DNA of 64,000 bases from Pseudolactococcus plantarum (GTDB taxonomy: Bacteria; Bacillota; Bacilli; Lactobacillales; Streptococcaceae), in contig NZ_JXJX01000007.1 of NCBI RefSeq assembly GCF_002441715.1, positions 1 through 64,000 of the forward strand, written 5' to 3'. Position numbers and translations under genes: made by a program. Within the stretch, counting starts at the first letter, position 1. Every line of letters begins with the position of its first letter. Of this stretch, positions 17,817-27,826 are shown one piece after another. A model generated the notes under the pieces. That model was given only the letters and a program-made list of their open reading frames with translations. It ran no database searches and had not been told where the DNA came from.

Positions 17817-20800
17817 ATGGGCGTCAGAAAAACAGTAAGAATTCTACTACCAAAAAAGTTTAGACAAAAAGTTAAAGAACAATTTCATATTGAAACTGTT
17901 GCTGATAAACAAAAGGTTATTAAGCGACAAAAAAAATTGGATGCTAAGATAAAAAAATATGAACAAGATGTTATCCAACAGATTTCTAGTAATGAACAAG
18001 CTAAACTAAGAGAATATTATGCAGGGCAATTTGACAAGATTCAAGTCAACAATAAATTGATATTGTACGAGGTACGAGATGGTACCAGTTTTACAGATTC
18101 CCCAAAAAGTATTTTTAATTTTTTAATTAATGATGTAAAGTTTGATTCATTTCAACATGTTATTATCTATGATAAAGATCATTTCAAACATTTCACTGAC
18201 ATTAATAACTTGTCTAGTAACATAAAATTAGTTGAACGTAATACCTTTGAATATGTGGATGCTTTATTATCAGCGAAATATTTAATAAATAATTCAACAT
18301 TTAATTCATTTTTTATAAAAAAATCAGATCAAATTTATGTTAATACTTGGCATGGTACTCCTTTAAAATATATGGGAGATGCGTACGTACAAGATATGGT
18401 TAATGCGCAAAATGTCAGAAGAAATTTTTTGATGGCAGATTATATTTTATCGCCAAATGCCTTTACGTCACGTGTGTTCTTAGAAGACTATAAGTTAAAT
18501 GAATTATGGCAAGGGACTATTTTAGAAAATGGTTTACCACGAAATGATTTATCTCAGTATCAAACTTCAGAAGAAATCTTAGAACGTTTGAAGATTGATG
18601 GACTGCTGATTGATGAAAATAAACCAAATTACATTTATATGCCAACATGGCAAGGTAGTGATGTTAACGATGCTAAAGACAATAGTCATTATTTGATTGC
18701 TTTAATTAATTATATCAATGAATCAAATGATGATTTCAACTTCTTAATTAAAGTGCATCCATTTCTTTTTAAAGAATTAAAAGATAATGCAGAGTTGAAA
18801 CCTTATTTAATTTCTAATAAGTACGATAGTAACGAAATATTTAAGGTAACAGATCTCTTAATCACAGATTATAGTTCAGTCTTTTTTGATTTTTTAGTAA
18901 CACGTAGACCTATTTTATTCCTTCATTGGGATTCAGATATCTATAAAAATGATAGAGGTAGTTATATAGCGGATTCGGAATTACCTGGACCGAAGCTTAA
19001 AGATTTAGAGTCTCTAAAAAAAGCTCTATATAGTGTATCTGATATTCAAGAAGCATACGCTGATGCTTATGAAAAATTTGTTGCAGAATATGTACCACAT
19101 GAAGATGATAAAATGATCCAGGAATATGTTTCGGCTATTTTTGAACAAGATTATAGTCATATAAAGTGTGTTTCTCCTACACATTCTAAAAAGAAAATTT
19201 TATTCCATGCTGGAGCATTAATGGACAATGGTATCACAAGTTCATTTCTTAATCTGATTAATCAGATTGATTATGATAAATATGATGTTACTATTTTCCT
19301 TCATGACTCTAAACTCAAGGAAATCAGAGATAATTGGGCCAGACTTCATCCTAATGCTAGAAAAATGTTTAAACCAGGGTTACCAGTTTATACTATTTCG
19401 GAAAATGTGCATGATAGGATGTTAAAAAATAATCCGTTTGAATTTGATATTGATACATATTATCCAAAAGAAGCATATGAAAGAGAAGCGAGACGGTTAT
19501 TTGGAAATGCAACTTTTGATGTTGCAGTTGATTTTTCAGGATATTCATATTTTTGGGCTAAGTATTTAGTCGCATTGGATACTCAAGTGAAAATATGCTA
19601 TATGCATAATGATTTATTTGCAGAAACAAATCGAAAAGTGGATGGTGTATACCCCTTAAGAAATGATCTATTAGGACTTTTTTCAATATATGGTAAATTT
19701 GATTATTTGGCAAGTGTTTCACAAGCACTAAATGAAATTAATAAAGAAAAACTAAGTGAATATGTCAGACCAGAGCAGATGATATATATCAATAATTCAA
19801 TTAATATTGACCGTGTTTTAAATGGGATCGATAATGAATCTGCTCAAGCATATGCTATTTCAAAAACGCATCAGCAAGTGTTTATTAGATCTGAACAAGA
19901 AATTATTGCTTTTAAACAGGGACTAGAGGCTGATTATGATGATCATTTTGAGTTAACATTAAGTGCAACACAAATGATAACGAAAGCAGCTGAGTTAGAT
20001 TATTACGGGACTAATTATATGTATGTGCTAATAGATAATAGGCCTGTAGGATGGACCGAGTCTGCTAATTTTATGAAATCGAGTGAAGGTTTTAAAATAT
20101 TATCTCAAGATGTCGATATGCATGGTTATCTTTTACACGACTTCATTTATATATTCAATTCAGTAGAGGATAAAATTTTTGATTATTCTCAAAAAATTCA
20201 AGTACAAAAATATCAGGTAGTAGTCATAAATTGTGTTGTTAATGTCCGCGGAGCTGAATATTATAGCATTATTCTTGATGGCAATTCTTATATTACAAAT
20301 AAACGCAATATAAAAATTATTGAAATAGATAAAGTAACTGATAAGAATAGCTACTTATATCAGCCTGTTATTGCTAAGCATTTTTCTAAGTTCGGCAGAA
20401 TTAGACATGTTGAACATGGTGAAACTTTTGATATATTTAAGACATTAACTGCAAACAAGAGTCAATCTTATCTATTACCACATGATGTATTTTATGAGAT
20501 TAAAGATATCAGGTTTAGACGAAACCAATATTTTGCTAAAATTGGTGATGCTACGAGAAATATTGGGTGGATAGCAGCAACCAATATTGAGTTTTTGTCA
20601 CAGTTTTTACCTAGTGATGTCAATGCTTCATGTGAGAGTCTTATGCAGGGTGATGTTATTAGTTTAACGCAAGATAAGGATGAAATTGAAGTGTTCTCAG
20701 ATCTGAGAACAACTACTAAAGAAAAATTATCTAAAGGTTGTATTGCTCAATACCATTACGCAGATAAACATTTTGCCAAAATAGGTAAAGTTTACGAATT

Positions 20801-22433
20801 TAAATCTGCAAATCGATCTATATATGTTGAGGCAGATAGTGCATTAATCTGTCATTGGCTCTTTAAAAATTATAAAGTCCTCAAAGATATTCAAGTAATA
20901 ATTAGAGGACATCAAGAAATTATTAATGAAAACACACACTTATTTGTCATACGACAACATTTTGAAGCGGATATACAATATTATGATGCTTTGATTGATG
21001 GAAAGTTTACATCTTTTGAAATTACTCCTGAATTTAAATCAAATTTAGTTGCATATGATGATCAACCTTTAATAATCGATGAACAAAATTATGAAGCATT
21101 TGTGAGTTTGAAAAATAAACGCGATATCATCTGTGAGCGGCCTTATGATAGACAAGCTGAAAATGTAAAAATATCAACGACAACCTTATTAGCAAATAGA
21201 GTGTTTAAAACTAAAAAAATTGCAACTTTATATCATGGGTTGAGATATGTCAGTCTATATATAGAGGACCAGTTTGTAGGATGGATTAATGAGGCATTAA
21301 TTAACATCGCTTCTTATCAAGATTATAGCTCTGAACAAAATCTACGTTTACCTATTAGTGAAAGATTATCATTTTTTGAACCCATTGCATATGATAAATT
21401 TAGGTTTGAGCCACAAGGTAATTATTACAAACCAGGAAACTTGATTGAAAAAATGGAGGGAACTCCTTACACACGTGACGTAATTAAATCAATAGATGGG
21501 ATGCTTCAACTGTCCAATGGAGAGAAATGGATCCGTGTAAGAGATGAAAACCGTATTATCGGATGGATTTTAGGCGATAAACTTTTAGACCAAGAGGCTA
21601 CTTTTGTCATGCCAAAAGTAGCAGTCACGGATGATTTTTATATTACAGATAAAGATTTCTCTGCCTTGCTATCAGCTAAGTTTGATCAAATCAAACTATA
21701 TGCAACAATTGATGATATTATCAGTAAGAATTATTCACTGGTCTCAATTTCAGAAGTTAGTGCGTTTAAAATTATTAGCTGTAAAAGTGGTAAATATTTC
21801 TATATTGAGAATCAAAAATTTACAGGGTTCGTTTTTGAAGATGAATTTGATATTTGTGAAACAAAGTATTTGAAAGAATTATCCCACAATATTACAGACA
21901 TAGTTAAGCCAACTGATACCGTTTTTGTCACAATGGGGAGGTTATCTCCTGAAAAAAATCAATTGGCATTGCTAAAAGCAACAAAAAAACTGGTCTCAAA
22001 ACATCCTGATCTACGCATATTAGTTCTAGGTAAAGGACCTTTAGAAAAAATGTTAAGCAAAAAAATTGTAGAATTTGAACTTCAAAATCATTTTTTCTTA
22101 GCAGGCCAACTGTCATATCCGTTCAATGTTATCCGTCAATCTGACTTTTTTGTATTTCCTTCAATTTGGGAAGGCCAACCAATGGTCCTTTTGGAAACTT
22201 TACTTTTAAATAAAAAAATTGTTTCTTCTAATCTGAAACAATCTGTCCATGTTTTGGAAGATGGGGCTCTTGGCATGGTTGCTGCAGGAGACCAGCCAGA
22301 TGAGCTTTCGATAGCAATGGACAAGATGATGTCTGAAAGCCATAAGTATGCTCACTTTGATGGTTACAATTATAATCAAAAAGCTCTCGGTCAATTTTAT
22401 CACTATATTAATAATGATAATACAAACGCTTAA
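17817..22433 (+). CDS. giant glycerophosphotransferase-glycosyltransferase fusion with GW/SH3-like repeats
   Basis: 1538 residues. The N-terminal part (about 75-450) is a CDP-glycerol:polyglycerophosphate transferase (TagF/TagB) domain with NTWHGTPLKYMG (about 176-187), YMPTWQGSD (about 273-281), KVHPF, and TDYSSVFFDFL (about 350-360). From about 459 the first half of a GT-B glycosyltransferase begins (ILFHAGALMDNGITSSF, then VDFSGYSYFWAKY at about 570). It is interrupted at about 690 by some 670 residues of repeated beta modules marked by GW or similar pairs near 742, 914, 1153 and 1247. The GT4 second half resumes at about 1368 (VTMGRLSPEKNQ) and ends with FPSIWEGQPMVLLETL (about 1447). It may both extend the polymer with polyol phosphate and glycosylate it. 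No signal peptide is seen. Confidence 0.85.
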   Translation: MGVRKTVRILLPKKFRQKVKEQFHIETVADKQKVIKRQKKLDAKIKKYEQDVIQQISSNEQAKLREYYAGQFDKIQVNNKLILYEVRDGTSFTDSPKSIFNFLINDVKFDSFQHVIIYDKDHFKHFTDINNLSSNIKLVERNTFEYVDALLSAKYLINNSTFNSFFIKKSDQIYVNTWHGTPLKYMGDAYVQDMVNAQNVRRNFLMADYILSPNAFTSRVFLEDYKLNELWQGTILENGLPRNDLSQYQTSEEILERLKIDGLLIDENKPNYIYMPTWQGSDVNDAKDNSHYLIALINYINESNDDFNFLIKVHPFLFKELKDNAELKPYLISNKYDSNEIFKVTDLLITDYSSVFFDFLVTRRPILFLHWDSDIYKNDRGSYIADSELPGPKLKDLESLKKALYSVSDIQEAYADAYEKFVAEYVPHEDDKMIQEYVSAIFEQDYSHIKCVSPTHSKKKILFHAGALMDNGITSSFLNLINQIDYDKYDVTIFLHDSKLKEIRDNWARLHPNARKMFKPGLPVYTISENVHDRMLKNNPFEFDIDTYYPKEAYEREARRLFGNATFDVAVDFSGYSYFWAKYLVALDTQVKICYMHNDLFAETNRKVDGVYPLRNDLLGLFSIYGKFDYLASVSQALNEINKEKLSEYVRPEQMIYINNSINIDRVLNGIDNESAQAYAISKTHQQVFIRSEQEIIAFKQGLEADYDDHFELTLSATQMITKAAELDYYGTNYMYVLIDNRPVGWTESANFMKSSEGFKILSQDVDMHGYLLHDFIYIFNSVEDKIFDYSQKIQVQKYQVVVINCVVNVRGAEYYSIILDGNSYITNKRNIKIIEIDKVTDKNSYLYQPVIAKHFSKFGRIRHVEHGETFDIFKTLTANKSQSYLLPHDVFYEIKDIRFRRNQYFAKIGDATRNIGWIAATNIEFLSQFLPSDVNASCESLMQGDVISLTQDKDEIEVFSDLRTTTKEKLSKGCIAQYHYADKHFAKIGKVYEFKSANRSIYVEADSALICHWLFKNYKVLKDIQVIIRGHQEIINENTHLFVIRQHFEADIQYYDALIDGKFTSFEITPEFKSNLVAYDDQPLIIDEQNYEAFVSLKNKRDIICERPYDRQAENVKISTTTLLANRVFKTKKIATLYHGLRYVSLYIEDQFVGWINEALINIASYQDYSSEQNLRLPISERLSFFEPIAYDKFRFEPQGNYYKPGNLIEKMEGTPYTRDVIKSIDGMLQLSNGEKWIRVRDENRIIGWILGDKLLDQEATFVMPKVAVTDDFYITDKDFSALLSAKFDQIKLYATIDDIISKNYSLVSISEVSAFKIISCKSGKYFYIENQKFTGFVFEDEFDICETKYLKELSHNITDIVKPTDTVFVTMGRLSPEKNQLALLKATKKLVSKHPDLRILVLGKGPLEKMLSKKIVEFELQNHFFLAGQLSYPFNVIRQSDFFVFPSIWEGQPMVLLETLLLNKKIVSSNLKQSVHVLEDGALGMVAAGDQPDELSIAMDKMMSESHKYAHFDGYNYNQKALGQFYHYINNDNTNA

Positions 22434-22474
22434 ATTATGTAGCAATAAAAATAAATATCAGGTGGTGGAAGGTA

Positions 22475-25400
22475 ATGAAACGAACAGTTAAAGCATTTTC
22501 GCCTCAACCATATTATGTTGAAAATTATGACAAGGTTGATATTAATCATAATCTTATTCTTTATGAAAGCAGAGATGGTGCAGCCATATCGGATTCTCCT
22601 TTGGCCCTCTTTCTAGCTTTGATAACCCAACAAGCATACGATAACTATAAACATGTATGGGTTGTTAAAGATAAAAATACTGAGTTAAATTTTATTAATA
22701 TTCCTGAAATATATCATAAAAAAATGATAATTGTTGAGCGGAATTCAAAGGAGTATGTTGAGTACTTATTAAGTGCTAAATACCTAATTAATAATTCTAC
22801 TTTTCAATCTTGGTTTTCAAAAAAGACAACACAAGTTTATATTAATACATGGCACGGTACACCACTAAAAGCGATGGGATTTGATATAGACAACCAACTA
22901 GGTAATACACAAAATGTGTTGAGAAACCTATTAATGACTGATTATCTATTATCTCCTAACAAACATACAACAGATATTTTTTCTGGATCAGGCTACAAAA
23001 TGCAAAGTATCTATTCAGGAGAAATTATAGAATCTGGTTATCCTAGAATTGATTTTACGATAAAGATGTCAGGCGAAGATGCCAAAAAGAAACTGGTACA
23101 TTCAAATATTTCTTTAGATGGGTCGCTGCCACTTGTTGTCTATATGCCAACATGGCGAGGAGATGATATACAAAATCCAACAGATGTTATTAGTCAAATT
23201 ATTGCCGAAGTAATGTATTTACGAGGCAAGTTTGTTGGGGTGTATAACATTATTGTAAAGGTTCATCCTTTTTTATATCAAAAAGCTAAAAAGTATAAGC
23301 AGCTTGATCAAATATTGATTAATGACGCCATTGATGCCAACATTGTTTTGTCAGCAACAGATATCTTGATTACTGATTTTTCTTCGGTATGCTTTGACTT
23401 TTTAGTGACAGATAAGCCAATTATCTTTTACACATGGGATCAAGACCTTTATGAAAACGAACGCGGTTTGTATCTTAATAAGTCTGAGTTACCTGGTCCA
23501 GTTTTAAAGACAGTTTTTGAGATTTCGGACTATTTATCTGACATTCAAAACCTGTCTAAAAATTATACAAGTCAATATAAACAAGCTAAAGAAAAATTTG
23601 TAAGCTATGAGGATGGCTGTGTTTCTGATAGAATTGTTGCCTATATTTTTGAAAAAAAAGTGCAAAATAATTTATATACGAAGAAACTCACTGATCATAA
23701 AGTAAAATTATTATTTTATCCTGGGAACTTAGCTAACAATGGGATTACAAATTCATTTATAAATTTAACCAATGTACTTGATTGGCAGACATATGATATT
23801 ACCGTTTTTGTTGACGTGCCAGCCTCTTTATTCTTAGAAAATTATAAACGGTTATCGAAAAATGTTAGGTTGATTTTTAGAACAGGTAAACCTAATTTTA
23901 GTAATAAAGAGCTGAAATTACACGATAAAATAGTCAAGACTGGTCATATGAATGAGTTGCCCAAAAAAGCTTTTGAACGTGAAGCCAAACGATTATTTTC
24001 TGGTATTTCCTTTGATATTGCTATTGATTTTTCTGGTTACAGTTTTTATTGGAGTAAATATATCGCATTTTCAGATGCTAAAAAGAAGTTTATTTTTCAA
24101 CATAATGATTTGTTTGAAGAAATGACAAAAGTCATTGATGGCAAGTCTCCTCATGCTAAACTAACATCGGTTTTCGAACTTTACTACTATTTTGATAAAG
24201 TTATCAGTGTTTCCAAAGCATTGCAAGACATCAATTCTAAAAAATTATCTCAATACGTAACAGCTGATCAGATCGATTTCTTACCAAATATCATTGCCTT
24301 TGATGTGTCTACTCAAGAAGAAATACAGAGTCAGGATATTGAGTACATTGAGGGGAAATATAAATTTTCTGTTTCATCAGTAGAAATTTATAGTCAAGCA
24401 TTTAGTGATCAAAGTGATTACACACTTCAAGTTTCAGAGGATATGATTATAAATGTCATTGCTTCAGTTAAGAATAAAACTGATGAGATGTCAAAAATTT
24501 TGATAAATAATATTTATTATGGTTGGGTTAAATTATCTGCTTTAAAATTTTCTGAGCAAAGCATTTTGGTAGAAAAAAACTTGAATGAAGTTGCTAGTTT
24601 TATCAGAAAGAAAAATGCACCTATTTATTATGAAATACCTAATTTTTTATCAGATAAAAAAGATGAGTTAGTTACTGAAAGTAAATATGTTAATAATCAA
24701 TATTGGTATGTTCATAAAATTGTGCAAACACCAAAAGCTAAATTAGCTCATATTTCAAATAAAATGGGAATAAGTGGATGGGTTCGTTATGATGCGCTTA
24801 ACAGGTTTCATCACATAAAAAATAAACCCTACTTAGCTCTTGCATTTTTTATTCATAATTTTTTTCACCAGGTTAAGACAAGTCAAAGAATAAAGTTTGA
24901 GTCGTATTGCTTTAAACTAAAAGATACGATAAAGTCATACTATACAAGACCTTTATCCTTAAAATTTAGTGAGAAATTAAATGCCAATGTATTAAGTAGA
25001 ACAGCTATTTATACAACTAATGAGCAACAAATTGTTAATCAACAAGAATGGATTAAGCTTTACCAGGACCATCAATTTATTGGTTGGGTCAAACGTAATG
25101 ATATTGAAAGAACAACTGATGATATCACTACTCAAAATGGCCAAGTAGCATTATCTAAAGTAAAGAAACAAATCGAAAATTATAGAAAAAATATGATTCC
25201 GATAATGATCAATGTTGGTAGATTATCTCCAGAAAAAAATCAAAAATTATTAATTGATGCTTTTGCTGACTTAATAAAAAGTGGTGTTGATGCTAAGTTG
25301 TATATTATGGGATCAGGTATACTAGAAGATGAATTACGTATGAAAATTGTATCAAATCAGTTGAGTGACTCAGTTGAACTACTAGGGCATATCGATAATA

Positions 25401-25711
25401 GTAGAGATATGATTAGTGTGATGGAATTAATGGATTACTTTGTATTTCCGTCATTATATGAAGGGCAAGGCATGGCTTTATTAGAAGCTATGTCTCTAGG
25501 ACTAACGCCTATTACTAGTGATATTCCTACTTCTAGAGAAGTATTAAAAGATGGTTATTACGGCGTTATTTGTGAAACTAATGATCAAATAGGTCTAGTC
25601 AATGCTATCAAACAAGCAATAAGTTCGCATCATAAATATCCATTATTTGACATAGATGACTATAATAAACAAACGATAGATAAGATGACAAAACTTATAA
25701 ACGATTACTAG
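22475..25711 (+). CDS. second glycerophosphotransferase-glycosyltransferase fusion with GW-like insert
   Basis: 1078 residues, a shorter paralogue of the preceding gene with the same order. A polyol-phosphate transferase domain (about 20-400) carries NTWHGTPLKAMGFD (about 124-137), YMPTWRGDD (about 222-230) and TDFSSVCFDFL (about 300-310). A GT-B first half follows (LLFYPGNLANNGITNSF from about 411, IDFSGYSFYWSKY). An insertion of about 280 residues has GW pairs near 683, 767 and 869, and the GT4 second half contains INVGRLSPEKNQ (about 911) and FPSLYEGQGMALLEAM (about 991). The insert has three to four modules against seven or eight in the larger paralogue, which suggests repeat expansion or loss. 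The ATG has GGAAGG only 2-3 bases upstream. Confidence 0.85.
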   Translation: MKRTVKAFSPQPYYVENYDKVDINHNLILYESRDGAAISDSPLALFLALITQQAYDNYKHVWVVKDKNTELNFINIPEIYHKKMIIVERNSKEYVEYLLSAKYLINNSTFQSWFSKKTTQVYINTWHGTPLKAMGFDIDNQLGNTQNVLRNLLMTDYLLSPNKHTTDIFSGSGYKMQSIYSGEIIESGYPRIDFTIKMSGEDAKKKLVHSNISLDGSLPLVVYMPTWRGDDIQNPTDVISQIIAEVMYLRGKFVGVYNIIVKVHPFLYQKAKKYKQLDQILINDAIDANIVLSATDILITDFSSVCFDFLVTDKPIIFYTWDQDLYENERGLYLNKSELPGPVLKTVFEISDYLSDIQNLSKNYTSQYKQAKEKFVSYEDGCVSDRIVAYIFEKKVQNNLYTKKLTDHKVKLLFYPGNLANNGITNSFINLTNVLDWQTYDITVFVDVPASLFLENYKRLSKNVRLIFRTGKPNFSNKELKLHDKIVKTGHMNELPKKAFEREAKRLFSGISFDIAIDFSGYSFYWSKYIAFSDAKKKFIFQHNDLFEEMTKVIDGKSPHAKLTSVFELYYYFDKVISVSKALQDINSKKLSQYVTADQIDFLPNIIAFDVSTQEEIQSQDIEYIEGKYKFSVSSVEIYSQAFSDQSDYTLQVSEDMIINVIASVKNKTDEMSKILINNIYYGWVKLSALKFSEQSILVEKNLNEVASFIRKKNAPIYYEIPNFLSDKKDELVTESKYVNNQYWYVHKIVQTPKAKLAHISNKMGISGWVRYDALNRFHHIKNKPYLALAFFIHNFFHQVKTSQRIKFESYCFKLKDTIKSYYTRPLSLKFSEKLNANVLSRTAIYTTNEQQIVNQQEWIKLYQDHQFIGWVKRNDIERTTDDITTQNGQVALSKVKKQIENYRKNMIPIMINVGRLSPEKNQKLLIDAFADLIKSGVDAKLYIMGSGILEDELRMKIVSNQLSDSVELLGHIDNSRDMISVMELMDYFVFPSLYEGQGMALLEAMSLGLTPITSDIPTSREVLKDGYYGVICETNDQIGLVNAIKQAISSHHKYPLFDIDDYNKQTIDKMTKLINDY

Positions 25712-25752
25712 GTGTTCAATACTATAGGTAATTTTAGGAAGGAATAATAGAT

Positions 25753-26184
25753 ATGATTAAAGAAAAAACGGTTCTAGTAGCTGGTACTTTTGATATCCTA
25801 CACGAAAGTCACGTTGATATGTTACGTAATGCTAAAAATCTAGGTAGCAGACTAATTGTGATGCTTTCTACAGATGAATTTAATGCTGGTAAAGGGAAGC
25901 AAGCCTTTCAAGAATATGACACAAGAAAATACGTTCTCGAATCAATCCGTTATGTTGACCTTGTTGTCCCGGAACAATCTTGGGATGATAAAGCTTTGTA
26001 TATTGATATGTTTGATGTAGATATCTTTGCAATGGGAGATGACTGGAAGGGGAAATTTGACTTTTTAAAGGAAAAATTTCCTGATTTAAGTATTATGTAT
26101 TTTCCAAGAGGAAAAACGTCATCTTCAGACATTAAAAAAGATCTTGGTAAGTTATATATTGCTAAAATGGATGGAGAACTGTAA
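25753..26184 (+). CDS. tagD: glycerol-3-phosphate cytidylyltransferase
   Basis: 143 residues, the usual length for TagD/TarD, which makes CDP-glycerol from CTP and glycerol-3-phosphate for the transferases in this cluster. The nucleotidyltransferase motif is GTFDILHESH (11-20), so the normally strict HxGH reads H17-E-S-H20 here. Other family blocks are STDEFNAGKGKQAF, RKYVLESIRYVD (about 59-70) and MGDDWKGKFDFL (about 95-106). The end motif usually read as ISTT(K/R)IK appears as SSSDIKKDL. Its presence implies the exported polymer contains glycerol phosphate. Both substitutions may be tolerated, or may indicate another polyol phosphate substrate. Confidence 0.87.
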   Translation: MIKEKTVLVAGTFDILHESHVDMLRNAKNLGSRLIVMLSTDEFNAGKGKQAFQEYDTRKYVLESIRYVDLVVPEQSWDDKALYIDMFDVDIFAMGDDWKGKFDFLKEKFPDLSIMYFPRGKTSSSDIKKDLGKLYIAKMDGEL

Positions 26185-26190
26185 ACGTTA

Positions 26191-26619
26191 ATGAACCAAG
26201 TTAAACAATTTTTATCAAAGTTCAATTTAGTGATGAATCCATTGAAGCTACTCAAATTATACCGCCAAATGGACAGTTTGATTAAAGACCAGCAAAATGA
26301 TTACCCGAGTGATCCAGTATCTAATGCTTTATTTTTAAAGATTGATGCTCGTAACTATTACTTTAAACATAAAAAATGGCAAGAGATAGCTGAGTTGCCG
26401 TTAGAAGCAAATCTTATTGTGGTTTCGAAAAAATCAGTTGATGAGGCGATGAAGATTGTCGGAAAATCAAAAGACGACGATATTAATGTGTTATTTAGTG
26501 CATTGAAGCGCGTAGATGAGTTCACCATTTACCAAAGTATATTTGATGCATTATCAGGAGATTTTTCTACAAATGTGACGATAAAACAACTAATGAAATT
26601 GGTTTTAGCAAAAAAATAA
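26191..26619 (+). CDS. unknown 142-residue protein in the teichoic acid operon
   Basis: A soluble, probably mostly helical protein of 142 residues, starting six bases after tagD with GGAGA in the tagD tail. There is no signal peptide, membrane segment or motif I recognise. It has a basic N-terminus and a conserved-looking middle with ARNYYFKHKKWQEIAELP. Its position between the CDP-glycerol synthase and the short transferases suggests a helper or regulator of polymer synthesis, but no function can be assigned from sequence. Confidence 0.7.
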   Translation: MNQVKQFLSKFNLVMNPLKLLKLYRQMDSLIKDQQNDYPSDPVSNALFLKIDARNYYFKHKKWQEIAELPLEANLIVVSKKSVDEAMKIVGKSKDDDINVLFSALKRVDEFTIYQSIFDALSGDFSTNVTIKQLMKLVLAKK

Positions 26620-26641
26620 TAGTAAGAAAGGGGAATGGACA

Positions 26642-27826
26642 ATGACGATACTAGCTAAAGTACGATTGGTAGTAATGAGACTCATACTTTATCCCCTATT
26701 ATATCTGTTGGGTATCTTTGTAAAAGTAGATCCAAAACTTGTTATTTTCAGTTCATTTAATGGTAAAGCGTATTCTGACAATCCTAAATATATTTTTGAA
26801 TATATGAAAGATGATGTTAATTATGCAAATTATCATTATATTTGGGGAGTTAAACACACACAAGACATAAGTGGTGCTAAAACAGTAAAATTCAATTCAC
26901 TAACTTACTACTATTATTTATCCAAAGCAAAATATTGGGTGTTTAATGCGAAAATGGCTCCTTATTATTATAAAAAGAAGAGTCAAGTCTATTTACAAAC
27001 TTGGCATGGGACACCACTAAAACGGTTAGCACATGATATTGTAGATAATGGCGCAACTTATTATAGGAGTAAACAAAGTTACAAGCAAATGCTTAAAAGT
27101 TACGATGCTGATAGTCAACATTGGGATTATCTGATTGCCTCCAGTCCATTTTCTTGTCAAGCATTTTCGACGGCTTTTGCTTTTCCAAAAGATAAGATGC
27201 TTAAAGTAGGGTATCCTCGTGTAGATTATTTGGTGAATGCGGATCAAGCAAAAATTATCGATTTAAAAATAAAATATCATTTACCCTTGGATAAAAAAGT
27301 CATTCTATATGCGCCAACATGGCGTGATCAATCTTTTGACAATCATGGGTATAAGTTTGAACTAGACGTTGATTTTTATCAATGGCAATCCGCTTTAGCT
27401 GATGATACAATTGTTCTCTTTAAGCCTCACTACCTTATTTCAAATCAATATCAATGTCCAGAAGAACTACGTAACTTCGTTTATTTGATGACAGCGACAG
27501 AAGATATTAATGATGCCTATTTGATGAGTGATGTCCTTGTTACAGATTATTCAAGTGTTTTCTTTGATTATGCTGTACTAAAAAGACCTATCTATTTTTA
27601 TATGTATGATTTTGACTACTATGAACAAGAATTAAGAGGATTTTATTTAGATTTACAAGCGAATTTGCCAAATGATATCGTCAAAACAGAACAGGCTTTG
27701 TTGGCACAGTTAAAAACAAACGAGTTTGATTTTGAACGCTTATCTGCTTTTAATCAAAAGTTTAATCCATGGCATGATGGATTAAGTTGCGCAAAAACAG
27801 TAAAGGAGGTTTTTAATGAAAGTTAA
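26642..27826 (+). CDS. CDP-glycerol glycerophosphotransferase family protein (TagB/TagF-like)
   Basis: 394 residues with a hydrophobic, amphipathic N-terminal helix (about 8-26) that likely binds the membrane, then a polyol-phosphate transferase domain. Active-site blocks are QTWHGTPLKRLAHD (about 119-132), YAPTWRDQSFD (about 222-232), FKPHYL and TDYSSVFFDYA (about 301-311). The two His of WHGTP and KPH are the catalytic pair known in TagF. It lacks the glycosyltransferase fusion of the large paralogues and may be the primase (TagB role) or a monofunctional polymerase. AGGGGA precedes the start, and its end overlaps the next gene by 11 bases. Confidence 0.88.
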   Translation: MTILAKVRLVVMRLILYPLLYLLGIFVKVDPKLVIFSSFNGKAYSDNPKYIFEYMKDDVNYANYHYIWGVKHTQDISGAKTVKFNSLTYYYYLSKAKYWVFNAKMAPYYYKKKSQVYLQTWHGTPLKRLAHDIVDNGATYYRSKQSYKQMLKSYDADSQHWDYLIASSPFSCQAFSTAFAFPKDKMLKVGYPRVDYLVNADQAKIIDLKIKYHLPLDKKVILYAPTWRDQSFDNHGYKFELDVDFYQWQSALADDTIVLFKPHYLISNQYQCPEELRNFVYLMTATEDINDAYLMSDVLVTDYSSVFFDYAVLKRPIYFYMYDFDYYEQELRGFYLDLQANLPNDIVKTEQALLAQLKTNEFDFERLSAFNQKFNPWHDGLSCAKTVKEVFNES

